Positions 36,229-46,446 of a stretch of DNA of 64,000 nucleotides are shown here, one piece after another. The position numbers and the translations under genes are program-made. The notes below the pieces were generated by a model. It did no database searches. It worked only from the letters and a program-made list of their open reading frames with translations, and was not told where the DNA came from. Within the stretch, counting starts at the first letter, position 1; every line of letters starts with the position of its first letter. The DNA is from Euptelea pleiosperma (lineage: Eukaryota > Streptophyta > Magnoliopsida > Ranunculales > Eupteleaceae): the NCBI GenBank assembly GCA_035048495.1, contig CM068547.1:25985913-26049912 (forward strand), written 5' to 3'.

Positions 36229-36584
36229 AATGGTGCATCATACTGCACTTCTGAACTCGTCGTCCTTAAGAATAACAAGATACATACTTATGACAGGGGT
36301 TACGATGATGACGGGAATCAAGTGAGTTTTCAGTCCTTGATGTTACATTCTATTTCACTTAATATAAAGAAAGAAGATCAGTTGATACTGGTTTGCTTCA
36401 AGAAATTGTTAGAAATATAAATGTGCTTGTGTTTGTAAAACAGGTTTGGGGAGTGAAGGGAGGTCCATACAAGCTCAAATTTGCACCTGCCTTGAGTTTC
36501 AATGACATGTTTTCTCCCATAAATTCCCTCCCACATGTTTCAATGGAAAAAAGAATAGAGGGTTCTTTTGTCCTACACGAATGA
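36229..36584 (+). CDS. Unrecognised two-exon C-terminal coding fragment
   Basis: Two exons with good splice sites: 36229-36321 (after TTTTTTTTGCAG, donor GTGAGT) and 36444-36584 (after AAACAG). They join in frame to 77 codons and a TGA. The product includes NGASYCTSELVVLKNN, YDRGYDDDGNQVWGVKGGPY and LSFNDMFSPINSLP. I do not recognise the family. The composition and intact junctions look like real coding sequence, the end of a larger protein. No upstream exon clearly belongs to it. It lies inside the 32689-40568 inverted-repeat interval, so it may be a captured gene fragment. Confidence 0.5.
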
Positions 36585-36904
36585 TCACTTGTTATATGAA
36601 GAGTGTAACTACTTTGCTGTTGTACCTCTCCCATACATCAGTCCTCATTGTTTGTTTGGCAAGCAGATATCAACTCTTTTATTTCATTCCATGTAGTTTG
36701 TTAGATGATTGACAAGATAACATAAAGCAGAGTGGTATAAGTTCAATCAGTACATGAGAAATCGCCATTAATCTGTTTGCATTATAAGATCGCAAATTAC
36801 ATAGTTGGCAAACAAGCCCAGAATTCAGTTTTGTTAGTTGACACAACCAATATTGATTGCAAGGTGCGCATTGTGTATGTTTCAGTACAGCCAAGGTGTG
36901 CATT

Positions 36905-36998
36905 AAGTGAATGTTAGCCTATAACCCACGCAAGGATTGTCATCTTTGGTGTGCCTTGTATGGTCTCAAACTAGCACCTAGTGCATGGTTTGAGAAAT
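36905..36998 (+). pseudogene. Copia RT scrap
   Basis: A short frame gives CHLWCALYGLKLAPSAWFEK, the hallmark RVT_2 block 'ALYGLKQAPRAWFEK' of Ty1-copia reverse transcriptase. It is cut at 36998, exactly where the TIR element at 36999 begins, so the copia piece was probably the insertion target or was captured with it. Confidence 0.7.
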
Positions 36999-38207
36999 GG
37001 GTCGGGATCGGGGGACATCCATTTGCCGTAGCCATATAGAAGATGAATCAATGGCTGATTTTTGGTGAGGATCATAGAGATCGTCCTCACAAAAATTCAA
37101 ATCAGTCCAATATTCTAGATTTGTTTAGAAGTTGAAGAATTATAGACAATTGATTTTTACCGTGTAACTTGAAAACCACATTTCATGGGGTTTGAAATTT
37201 TAGAATGGTGATCTATATGGTGAGGAGATCATCCTCACCAAAAATCAGCCATTGATTCATCTTCTATGTGGATCCACCAAAAGGTCTTTGAATGATCCTT
37301 CTTGGTTTAAAGTCTATATCATGTTGAGTTGAACGAGATTACGCATTATGGTATGTGGAAGGTCTGGAAAGTGTAAATGATGATAAGTAACTCAGCCCAT
37401 GGGAACTCTGATTCTGTTTTGTGGGCATGGTATAGATCTGGATATGACAATAGATCTATAGTGATATATACCATCCAAGCCCTCATTAAGAACTCAAGTA
37501 ACAGATAGAAGCAACATGACATTTACAATCAAATGGTCATATTCCCCATTGCATTGCTCATCAATAATACCTTCATTGAGTCTTTAGAATATCTAGTACA
37601 TTTTGACATATCTAATACTTAAAAGTAAAGAAAACAATCCAAGCACTCAAAATAACAATACATATTGTTTTCCAAAACCCATCATCATTGTGACCCCCTG
37701 ACTTATGCTAGGATTTGTAAAGCATTTGGCTCGACATGTGTAGGGACTTCTGGAGAATTCGTTCCAATTCGTATCTCTGGGACCTGCAAATGACACAAAT
37801 GTGAGAATAAAAAATGTATAGTGACAAATAATATATAGTTTACATACAACAATTAATGAAATTAATAGTGTCTCACGCTATTTGAACACGAACCATTCTC
37901 CATAGTATTCTTACTCATGGTGAATTCTCTGAATGCTGCTTTTGCTGCTTCAAGTGTTGAATAAGATTTAAATTCAGCCCCTGGGTACCCAAGGACTTGA
38001 ACTTTGCATTGTTCCCAAGAACAATAGATTCTTGGGCAGTATCCTTTCCATACAACATACCATTTTGTTTTCGACATGCCTACAAACAATTGAAGTAACC
38101 ATATTAGGAGCACATCTATATGGTGAGGAGATCATCCTCACCAAAAAATAGCCATTGATTCATCTTCTATGTGGGTCCGCCAAAATGGTTGTCCCCCGAA
38201 CCTGACC
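36999..38207. mobile_element. 1.2-kb TIR element carrying a viroplasmin-domain gene
   Basis: The left end GGGTCGGGATCGGGGGACAT and the right end (opposite strand) GGTCAGGTTCGGGGGACAA are inverted. They run on through ATAGAAGATGAATCAATGGC and TGGTGAGGAT for ~95 bp. A further inverted half-arm lies at 37210-37290. The terminal motif resembles that of the 7.9-kb interval (GGGTCGGGTTCGGGGGATA). The interior holds the gene at 37703-38077. No convincing TSD was found. The same end sequence recurs at 63895-64000. Confidence 0.6.
37703..38077 (-). CDS. Small protein with a viroplasmin/RNase H1 N-terminal-type domain
   Basis: Two exons on the minus strand: 38077-37877 (67 codons from ATG, two bases after the acceptor TTTGTAG) and 37783-37703 (ending TAA), joined across GTGAGA...TTTGCAG in frame to a 93-residue product. 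The first exon reads KTKWYVVWKGYCPRIYCSW, QCKVQVLGYPGAEFKSYS and LEAAKAAF. This is the Cauli_VI/HBD fold seen at the N-terminus of RNase H1, where it binds RNA-DNA hybrids, and in caulimovirus viroplasmin. The RNase H catalytic domain is absent. The acceptor just before the ATG implies a 5'-UTR intron. It lies inside the TIR element 36999-38207, so it may be a captured domain. Expression is unknown. Confidence 0.7.
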
Positions 38208-40004
38208 TTATTGAAATAGTTGTTAAATATTGTTTTCATTTGTGGTTATATGTTTGCTGACTTTGTTTGGTGATACTTCAAATTCAAACCATGGAAAGCT
38301 TCTTCGGCCTAATTAGTCCCATTCATGTTGATAGTGGGTGCTGCATTGTATTATTGATTTGCTGCACAGATTGGTTATGATATTTTTTTTTCACTCTTTC
38401 GAGTCCATTTTAAACTATTTCGAACCATTCCTTTATGTCCTAAATTTTTAAGCTTAGGACCTGGGCTGTTATGGATGGAATTCATACAAAAGAATAATAT
38501 AACATTGGATTCTTTCTTATGGTCTTCCTAATCCCAAGCTTTAGATTCTTGAATGAGGAGGTTTTACACTAGCACTTGAATTTACTAAACTAATGAGGAC
38601 AATGTAGGACCCCTGAGTTTTGGATTTCACTTCCATACATAAACGTGCACTAAAAACAATATGTTCTATTTCCAAATGTGATTAGCAGGACAATTCAGGA
38701 CCCCTGAGTTTTGGATTTCACTTCTATGCATAAACCCCTGGCATCTCTGTTTTTCTTAATTGGCAGCTTGCATGCCTTACATGCCTGCTCAATTTTTCTA
38801 ATTTTCTTTGAGTGTAGGAAAAGATCAAAATCTAAGAAAGGAAGAATGCAGAGAGAAAAGCAAAGAAATTAAATCAAGACATTGTTCATAGAAAATCAAG
38901 AGAAGATGTATTATGAGGAAATAATCTTACTTTCTTTCTTCTTTACTGTTGAGGAAATAATCAACAACAGAAAAAACACAACAAACCTCCATAACAAAAA
39001 TTCGGTCTGCGGATAGAAGAACCATCCATTCTAGCTTCTTTTATCCTAGCAATCCTTCATTATGATGTCATTTATATTAGCCAATTTAGTTTATTGTAGG
39101 ATGACTATTTCAATTGCCTCCTAACTTGGCCACTTCTTTAGTTGAGCATTCTCATGGGATGCTTGAACCATCTTCTCATAAGTGATATTATAAAATTTAG
39201 TCAGTTCAAACCAAGGATTTAAATTTCGATTTTGACCCAAGTATCAGCCCTAGGTGAAATTGAAATTTCCAATTTTGGAAAAAATAATCATAAATGGCAT
39301 GTATATCTTAGTTTGTGTCCTTCATTAATAGAAAATATGAAATTCTTCTCTCTCTCTCCATAATCTCCTAGAAAATAATAAGAAAATCTTAAATTTTAGC
39401 CATCCTTAATATAAAGAGAGTCATAAATATCCATCTTTACTGGTTTTAAAGAGTAGGCTGAAAGTTAGGAATTCGTTAAATTTCTATTTACATTATGCCC
39501 GAAACCAAAATTTTGGGAGTTTTGGTGAAATTTTAAAATCTTGGTTCGGACTTTGAACATTTGTTTTCGCTGAACCATTCTAGCATAGTGTTCTATGATC
39601 GTAACCAAAGATAAATCATTTCTTTTGTTCATTTTGCAAATTCTTGAACCTCTTAAACTTTCAGATTGTTGAGTGTTTATGCTAGATACCATTCTCTTTA
39701 AGTTGTATCTAGCATCTCATCAGACCATTTTTTTAATGAATGCCAACTAGAAGAATGCTATTAATCTATTAGATTGTTTCATGCTTGTGCCTAATTTCTT
39801 GAGTAGGGTTTTTTCCCCAAATTTTAGAGAAGGAAAAGTAAAAGAAGAAGAGGCAGAGAAAGTACTAACCTGGCGGAGAAAGCCCTCGGCGGCATTTGCA
39901 GGTGCTTCGATGGTCTGTGGTGGAGTGTTGATGGTTTTACAAGTAGGGGGTATAGTCTTTGAGAGACGAGGGTTTGAGAGGGAGGGGTTTAGGATTTGAG
40001 AGCG

Positions 40005-40009
<5 letters not shown>
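38208..40009. other. Non-coding interior of the inverted-repeat interval
   Basis: AT-rich sequence without recognisable genes. It contains a direct repeat (38590-38735). From 39780 it becomes purine-rich, approaching the AG microsatellite. Confidence 0.45.
38590..38735 (+). repeat. Direct repeat, two ~55-bp copies 91 bp apart
   Basis: ACCCCTGAGTTTTGGATTTC followed by ACTTC.AT.CATAAA occurs at 38609-38643 and 38700-38734, each preceded by an AGGACAAT word. Confidence 0.8.

Positions 40010-40096
<87 letters not shown>
40010..40096. repeat. (AG)n microsatellite
   Basis: An uninterrupted AG run of ~43 units, CT-rich on the minus strand. It lies ~310 bp inside the right arm of the inverted repeat. 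A CT-rich leader also follows the left arm (32870-32945). Confidence 0.97.
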
Positions 40097-40100
<4 letters not shown>

Positions 40101-40404
40101 AGGTTTGAGAGAGGTTTAGTAACGAAAAAGAGGAGGAGAGCTCTACTTAACCGAAAGATATAGCACCAAAAATCAACGTAGAGAGATTTACCTAGCACCA
40201 AAAATCAGCGTAGAAGAGAGGAGCTAGCACCAGGTTCAGGTTACAGAGGAGAAGCAGAGAGCAGAGAAGAAGAGCTGCATAGATTAGAGCAGAAGAGAAC
40301 TTCAGTTTTCGTTCCCCACAAGAGGAGGAGACGTGACGGGTTGGAACATAGCAGACGCTTTGCTATTTTCGACGTGCCATGTGGAACTTTTAGAAATTCC
40401 CATC

Positions 40405-40568
40405 CCTCGTTTTTCAAATGACTATTGCCTTTCTCCAATCGGCTCCTCTCGGCTCGGCTCTCTTAGTTGAAAATAAAGAAAAAGAGGGCCATTGGATACT
40501 AATAGATCGACGGCTCGAGCTTTTAGGTTTAAATCTCGGTTTCATCCTCTATCCCCCGAACCCGACCC
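40405..40568 (-). repeat. Right arm of the 7.9-kb inverted repeat
   Basis: On the minus strand it starts GGGTCGGGTTCGGGGGATAG and ends TCATTTGAAAAACGAGG, pairing with 32689-32850. A foldback element begins nine bases outside it. Confidence 0.8.
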
Positions 40569-40576
40569 ACAAAAAA

Positions 40577-40766
40577 ATTCACTGTTCCCCGGGACCATCA
40601 AACTTTGAAGGTCCCCTACAAAAATGTTTGACACGTACCCTTTGTTAAGCACCCTTAACCAACTAACTAAGGGTTTAGCATGGGTTGGGTTTAGGCCTTG
40701 GCATACGTGTCAGACATTTTGGGAGGGGGACCTTCAGAGTTCGAATGTCCGGGGGGACAGCGAATC
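40577..40766. mobile_element. Foldback MITE
   Basis: Inverted ends ATTCACTGTTCCCC and (opposite strand) ATTCGCTGTCCCCC lead into arms that pair through TTTGAAGGTCCCC and ATGTTTGACACGTA/TACGTGTCAGACAT. About 190 bp with a ~60-bp loop. No clear TSD. Confidence 0.75.
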
Positions 40767-42709
40767 TTTTCTCTTTAGGAGCCCCCCTTTTTCTAACCCC
40801 TCTTGGGAGTCGGATTTAGAGCAAGTGAATGCCAGCTTAGCTCAGCGCTATCAACCACTGTTGGATTCGGAATCAGCGGCCCTGAGTCTAACTTTAATAC
40901 CATGAACCTTTGGTCAAGGGTATTAGTGTAAAACACCATTAGGAGGGTAACTATGTCATTTTGTTAATACTTACTTTCATTATTTTGAAATTTCATATAC
41001 ATTTGACACTTGGTGAAATTATCAAAATTTAGATGAGAACTCAATTTTCCTGTCACGTAGGATAATTGATACTTATAATTATTGTCGAACACTATGTCAC
41101 CTAAATTATTAGTAGAGACACCTTGAACGCTGACAAACAAACTCAACCAGACAAAAACTTAAGTAATAGATAAAGAGTAGGGACCACTAAGAGTTCTAGA
41201 ACCTCTAAACCCTATTTTTACACCTAAAAGAAAAGTGGATAATCAATCACGATAATGCTACAGTCAAAGTAATGAACTTGACTAACTCACCCTAACCTCT
41301 TAATTCGCTAATATCCAATATGAATTAAATAGTCTCATGGTTGGTAGGAATCACATACTTAACCAAACACTTTTGGAAATCTTTTCTGACCTTAGGATCT
41401 AAATCATAAATTTTGAATAAGCGAGGGGTATCTTGCAACTCGACCCATAATGAATAAATAATGAGGTATTAATTAAATGTTTCTTAATATGTCTAGAAAG
41501 TAATTGGTGGACCCTAGGGCATACATACCCTTTAGCACATTTAAACAATCTTTTATGAGCGTTGGTACACTATAATGGTTATATACGATATCATTATAAG
41601 GTAGCAAATACCTCCCATTTGACCATCACGTGACCACCTTAGAAGACTAAATCTGAGAATCTAGCATGGAAAATATTACTTTGACCAAAACGTTTCTACG
41701 AAAATATTACTTTTTGAGACTTTTCATCACTATCATAGAAATCACACATTGAGACCCAAATTGTTTCACCTTTTGAGAGCACTTCTTGAGACAAGAACGT
41801 CTCTACCCTAGAGACATACATCATACGTTAATTTGAGTTCATTCGACGATGATCGGCACAATTACTTTTTCACCATTTGATCAAGCTCGAAGGAGGATCA
41901 ATCGAATAACGAGGTAGGTACCCAATCCGAATTAAAAACATTAATCCATTATTTCATTCTCTTATTATGTTTGAATTATGAATTTAATTAATACTTGTAT
42001 GTTGGAAATTTCTATTACCATGATGTCGATTAAGATCATGCCCATCTCAATGTGTCATTCTCTGTTGATGATATGGATCAGATTTGCATCTTTGTTATTT
42101 TACTGTGCCTTGATCACGGATTGATATCATAATTGTTGTAATATAAGCTCTGTTATGATGATCGTCTAAGTTACTACGATTTGGATATGAATGTATCTGT
42201 TATTATTGGGATTAGATTGTGAAGATCCAATGGTGATCTCGGCTCATGGAGGTTTCCCAAGCGAGGGAAACGTCGAAGCTTGCAAACCACCTTCTAGACC
42301 TTCTTGGGAAATATCAATGAGTCAAATCTAGGATTCAGTTAATTATTAGGTTGTATTTTTATTTAATCATTATGTCATGCATATTATTAGAAATGTTCTG
42401 GGAATGAGAAAGCAAGTAGGGTCTAGTACCCTTGGGTGAAAAACCCTAATCCCCTGCAGAAGAGCTCTCAGCTGAGTTACTCCTGGCATGGGAAGGAGGA
42501 GACCCATACATGGGTTGTATTTATTTTTATATGAATTGTATTTTGCATACTGTTGTGATTAGAAATAATCATAATCGTTGGCACACTAAGGTGTTGTCCA
42601 AACCTCTCCAAAACCTTTACTACTTGGCCTAAACGTCCAACACCATTGTTGGAATCATTGGAGCCATTGCACCTATCTAAAAGCTCAAAGAAGAAGAAAA
42701 AAAATTAAA
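40767..42709. other. AT-rich intergenic DNA, no gene seen
   Basis: No ORF with recognisable domains. Passages such as CTAGTACCCTTGGGTG and CCATACATGGGTTG (42420-42530) have the look of degenerate LTR sequence but have no definable ends. Confidence 0.4.
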
Positions 42710-43810
42710 GAATGAAATTCAGTCCGTTCTCTTTATTCAGAATACCTAGAAGGGACATGTTGATTAGGTGTTAAAATTTACTTTAACCTAAACAATTTTA
42801 CTGGTCTGGTAGGGGTAATAAACTCACATACTACAATAAAACAATTAATTGATAAAGGGAAGATTATCTCAACCGACTCGAATCAAATATACCTCCGTAA
42901 TATATTGTCTTCTCTGTTGTTTGAGTTAATCAAACAATTATGCGGAAGTCAAACAATTAAACAACCACAACACAAAGAGTTGTTAAGTGGAAACCTTAGC
43001 TAAGGAAAACCATGGGACCACGTCCAAATGGAAAGTATCACTAACTGGGAAGTTAATTATGAGTATACAAAAGTTACCTACACAACACCGTTGCAAATAC
43101 AGCTTCCAACCTTAACCAAGGCCAACTGCCGACGCATCCACGTCCTCTAGCTCCATGCTACGAGTCACATGCACGCCCTCCTAATCACGAAGCATTTGCC
43201 GCTTGTTCAGTTTGGTACACCCTAAACCCCAAAGTCGCTCAAATAGTGTTGAGACGCACTGGTACTCTCTAACTTACTAGGTTAGGATTCTAAATGGAAA
43301 ACCTAGGTAGAGTAAAGATCAAGTACTAAGCTTTAATTGAAGGAGAAGAGAAAAGCTCACAATGATAACAATGGGAATTAGGGCTTTTGCTCTTCGTAAA
43401 GGACAACTCTTCTTTAGAAACCACTCTTGTTGTCTGTCAATGTTTGTATAATAAAGCCCAAGAGGAGCTCTATTTATAAGAGTTTAGAAGCCCAGGGTCG
43501 TGCAAGTAATGAGAAAATGGGACAACAAAAACTGAATTTGAAATTCGATAATTTTTGCGAAGTCCAATCTATTGTACTGCTTGATCCAATCGATTGTACA
43601 GTTCGGATGGGTTTTGTTCATCATTGTAATTGATTGTACTTAAGGTCCAATCGATTATATACTTTGAAAGTTCTATCTTGGATGGTCCAATCGATTGTAG
43701 AGTAAACTCCAATCGATTGTACTCAGGGAATGTTCTGTCTCGTAGAGTCCAATCGATTCTACTCAGAGAGTCCAATTTATTGTAGAGTAAACTGCAACAA
43801 TCGATCAGAC
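42710..43810. repeat. LTR fragment dense in CAATCGATTG palindromes (copy A)
   Basis: Similar along its length to 61405-62640: both contain AGAATACCTAGAAGG, TTTACTGGTCTGGTAGGG, GACTCGAATCAAATATA and GGAAACCTTAGC.AAGG. From 43560 to 43800 the 10-mer CAATCGATTG or one-base variants occurs about nine times. The sequence style (GTGGAAACCTTAGC..AGG..AACCA) matches copia LTR leader regions, but no internal region is attached. It stops near 43810 at the edge of the gypsy element. Confidence 0.65.
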
Positions 43811-43842
43811 TTCCCTTTGTCAACTCTCTTCTCTTTCTTTCC

Positions 43843-45501
43843 TCAATTCGGTTCCCTTGCGGTTATTGCATTTGCTGTTGTGGTATCCCATCTTGCCTTC
43901 TGTGGATTTGCTGGAAATATTGTTGGTGAGTAGACTACTGGGGATGTTGTAGTGAAGTAAATGGTTGTTGCGGAGTTTGCCCCATTGCATGAACTTGTTG
44001 ACGTGCAACTTGATGAATGAAATGAGGATGAACAATACATTGCGCAAATTGTTGTTGAGGTATCCGATAAACCGATGCTTGAGGTGTGGGAGTGATCATT
44101 TGCACCTCTCCATTTGGTGTTCTCTTCTTGTTGTCATTCTTCTTTATATTTGTTCCAGAAGGCTTTCCATAGACCATCGACTGCACTGTAGAGGGATCCG
44201 CAATGGTGCCATCCCTGATTGATGCCTCAATCCTCGAACCACTTTGGGCCATAACAGCAAATGTGGATAGCGTTTGCTCTATTAGGAGAGTATGGTATGG
44301 TTGTCCAATGGTTTTTAGAAATGATCGGATCATCTCCTCCTCGATCATTGAAGTTCTTAACTGAGCTGCCGCTTCTTGCCATCTAAATGCATACTCTGTG
44401 AAGGTCTCATTGTTTTTCTGCGACATTCTCTCTAGGTCATCCTTTTGAGGAACCAAACTCATATTGAAAGCGTAATGGGCTAGGAACGCCTCATAGATGT
44501 CTCTCCAAGTCTTGATCTTGGTGTGATCCAAAGTAGTGTACCATCTAAGGGCAGGACCATTGAGACTCTTTTGGAAACATTGGATAAGCAACTTCTCATT
44601 CTTCCCATACTGAAACATATCTCCACAATATCCCTTCAAGTGAGTTTGTGGGCATCCTCTTCCATCATACTTAGTGAACTCAGGCATCTTGAACTTTTTA
44701 TGTAATTCTGCATCAGGATACAAACATAATTCATTAAAATATGTGACCCCCAAATTGTGAGTTCCTTTCAGCTTCTGATTTTTGCTTCCATCTCTTCAAA
44801 CCTCTCTCTATAAGGATCTGCCACGGGTGTCAGAGAATTTGAAAGTGTATGGACAGGATGGTTATGGCTACTATGATTTTGTCTCCCTCCTCTTCATAAT
44901 GATCAAGATTTTCAAAATAAGAGGGAGATGGGTGGTAGAGTAGAAGTCTGGTAGCTGATGGTAGGATAGGACGGGGTACAACTGTGGGCATTGATGAAAA
45001 AGTAAACACTGGAGTTGGAACACATGTTGTATGAAGATTAGTTTGAGGAATGGTTGGTGCAAGAGGATTGGGAAGGGTAGGTTGTATGGGCATGTGAAAG
45101 AGAGGATTGGAAATGGTGGGTTGAAGAATAGTTGGGTTAGAGATATTTGGTTGAGGAATACTAGAAGGTTGATATGGGGGAATGGACGGTTGATTTTGGG
45201 GAATGGACTGAGATTGGCTCTATGCAGCTATTATATTACTAAGGGAAGCTTGGATGAGCTCTTGGATCATGTCCTTAAATAATGGAATGTCAATGAGACT
45301 GATTACAGGAGAAGTCGAAATGTCAAGAGGGACAACGACAGTCCCTATCACTTCACTGGAGTTTGGAAGATTAGAAGGGTGATTTTGCTCCATCGTTCGT
45401 GCTTTTGAACGTGTCAAAATAGTGCTTGGAGGAAGTGGTGGCTTCACGGATCTCCCTTTCGGAGGTCGCTGGCTTGGCCCTATGATGATGGATGACGTCA
45501 A
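43843..45501 (-). pseudogene. Gypsy gag (Tat type), frame-broken
   Basis: The longest frame (44753-43935, 272 codons) carries FKMPEFTKYDGRGCPQTHLK, then NEKLLIQCFQKSLNGPALRW, then IYEAFLAHYAFN and SQKNNETFTEYAFRWQEAAA, the Retrotrans_gag capsid block of Tat-lineage proteins. Upstream pieces at 45501-45220 (with PPLPPSTILTRSKARTM) and 45093-44830 (Pro-rich) are its N-terminal region in other frames. The C-terminal part is Gln/Pro-rich. No zinc knuckle or protease follows. Confidence 0.85.
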
Positions 45502-45756
45502 TCCCTTTTGAAGAAAGGAAAGAAAAAGCTTTGTAAGAAAACATAAAAATGCTACAATCTAGAAAACTTTTAGACATCAAAAGATGAGAGTTCAAAAAAA
45601 AACTTCTTTTAAAAAAGACATAATTGTCGAACCTAAAAGTTGGAAAAGAAAGATGAAAGGCTCCTCAAAAAGTGAATATGGAGTGTAAGACTTAAGAGAA
45701 AAAAATTATTAAAACAACATGAAAAAGAGTTCTTTAAAGAAAATTGAACTCATTGA

Positions 45757-46330
45757 AGTAGCTTGGAAGATGTAAGGCTCTTTAAGGGAAACCAAACTAT
45801 GAAGTCGCTTGGGAGATGCAAGGCTCCTTGAGCGAGACCGAACTATGAAGTTGCTTGGGAGATGCAAGGCTCCTTAAGGGAGACCGAACTATGAAGTTTT
45901 TAGAAGATACAACGCCTGCCATATAGGACTTTCACCAAGAGTGGATAAGTGAGGGTTCCCTCAATCCACAAAAGAACAACTAAGTGGTATAGCCTGAGTA
46001 CCTACTTAGTATAGTTACTTTTTGCAAGGCAATAGTTCTTTAAGGGAAATCCAAATTACAAAGTTGATATTTGAAAAGGCAATGGCTCCTTAAGGGAAAC
46101 CCCTACTATATGATCGATTTTGAAAAGGCAGTGGTTCCTTAAGGGAAACAATACTATATGATTGATTTTTGAAAAGGCAATGGATCTTTAAAGGAAATCC
46201 AAACTACACAGTTGATCTTTGAAATAGGAGATTATATGGTTGATTTTTGAAATGTCAATGGTTCCTTAAGGGAAACCCAATTGATTTTGAAAATGGCAAT
46301 GGCTCCTTAAGGGAAATCCAAACTACAAGA
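45757..46330 (-). repeat. Tandem repeats between ORF1 and gag
   Basis: Three ~46-bp units with GCTTGGGAGATGCAAGGCTC and CTTAAGGGAGACCGAACTAT (45757-45895), then six looser ~55-bp units with GGCAATGGCTCCTTAAGGG and GAAA.CCAAACTA..TGATT (46020-46330). The shared core is GGCTCCTTAAGGGA. Confidence 0.8.
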
Positions 46331-46446
46331 TTAACATCCTAAGTTTTTGAAAGTTAAAGAAAAAGTAATATACCATAAGCTTTCATGAACAAAGTGGAGA
46401 TTTCATTGATTTGTAATCACAAAATACAAAAGTGGGCTCTTTTTTT

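Larger units (their letters stand above)
32689..40568. mobile_element. Candidate Pack-MULE (Mutator-like element carrying gene pieces)
   Basis: Two inverted arms of ~160 bp bound a 7.9-kb interval. The outermost ~70 bp are about 90% identical and share GAGGATGAAACCGAGATTTA and AACCTAAA.GCTCGAGC. The flanking 9-mers AGAAAAATA (32680-32688) and ACAAAAAAA (40569-40577) match at 7 of 9 but are A-rich. Mutator-like elements have long terminal inverted repeats and 9-bp duplications, and some carry host gene fragments. Inside are a FAR1-domain relic (a domain shared with MULE transposases), a Trm5-like exon piece, an unrecognised two-exon C-terminus, a copia RT scrap and a small viroplasmin-domain gene. 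No MULE transposase core was found. Alternatives are a segmental inverted duplication of a promoter, or two divergent host genes. Confidence 0.5.

Noticed and set aside
40840..40910. Possible tRNA-like sequence (AGCTTAGCTCAG...)
   Set aside because: No acceptor stem or TpsiC loop (GGTTCGAAT) could be paired.
43569..43823. ORF with repeated 'IDWT' words (also at 62208-62597)
   Set aside because: The peptide pattern is only the translation of repeated CCAATCGATTG words; no start context and not conserved in frame between copies.
45757..46330. CRISPR-like regular repeats
   Set aside because: Plant nuclear DNA, degenerate units with no unique equal-length spacers; ordinary tandem repeats inside a retroelement.
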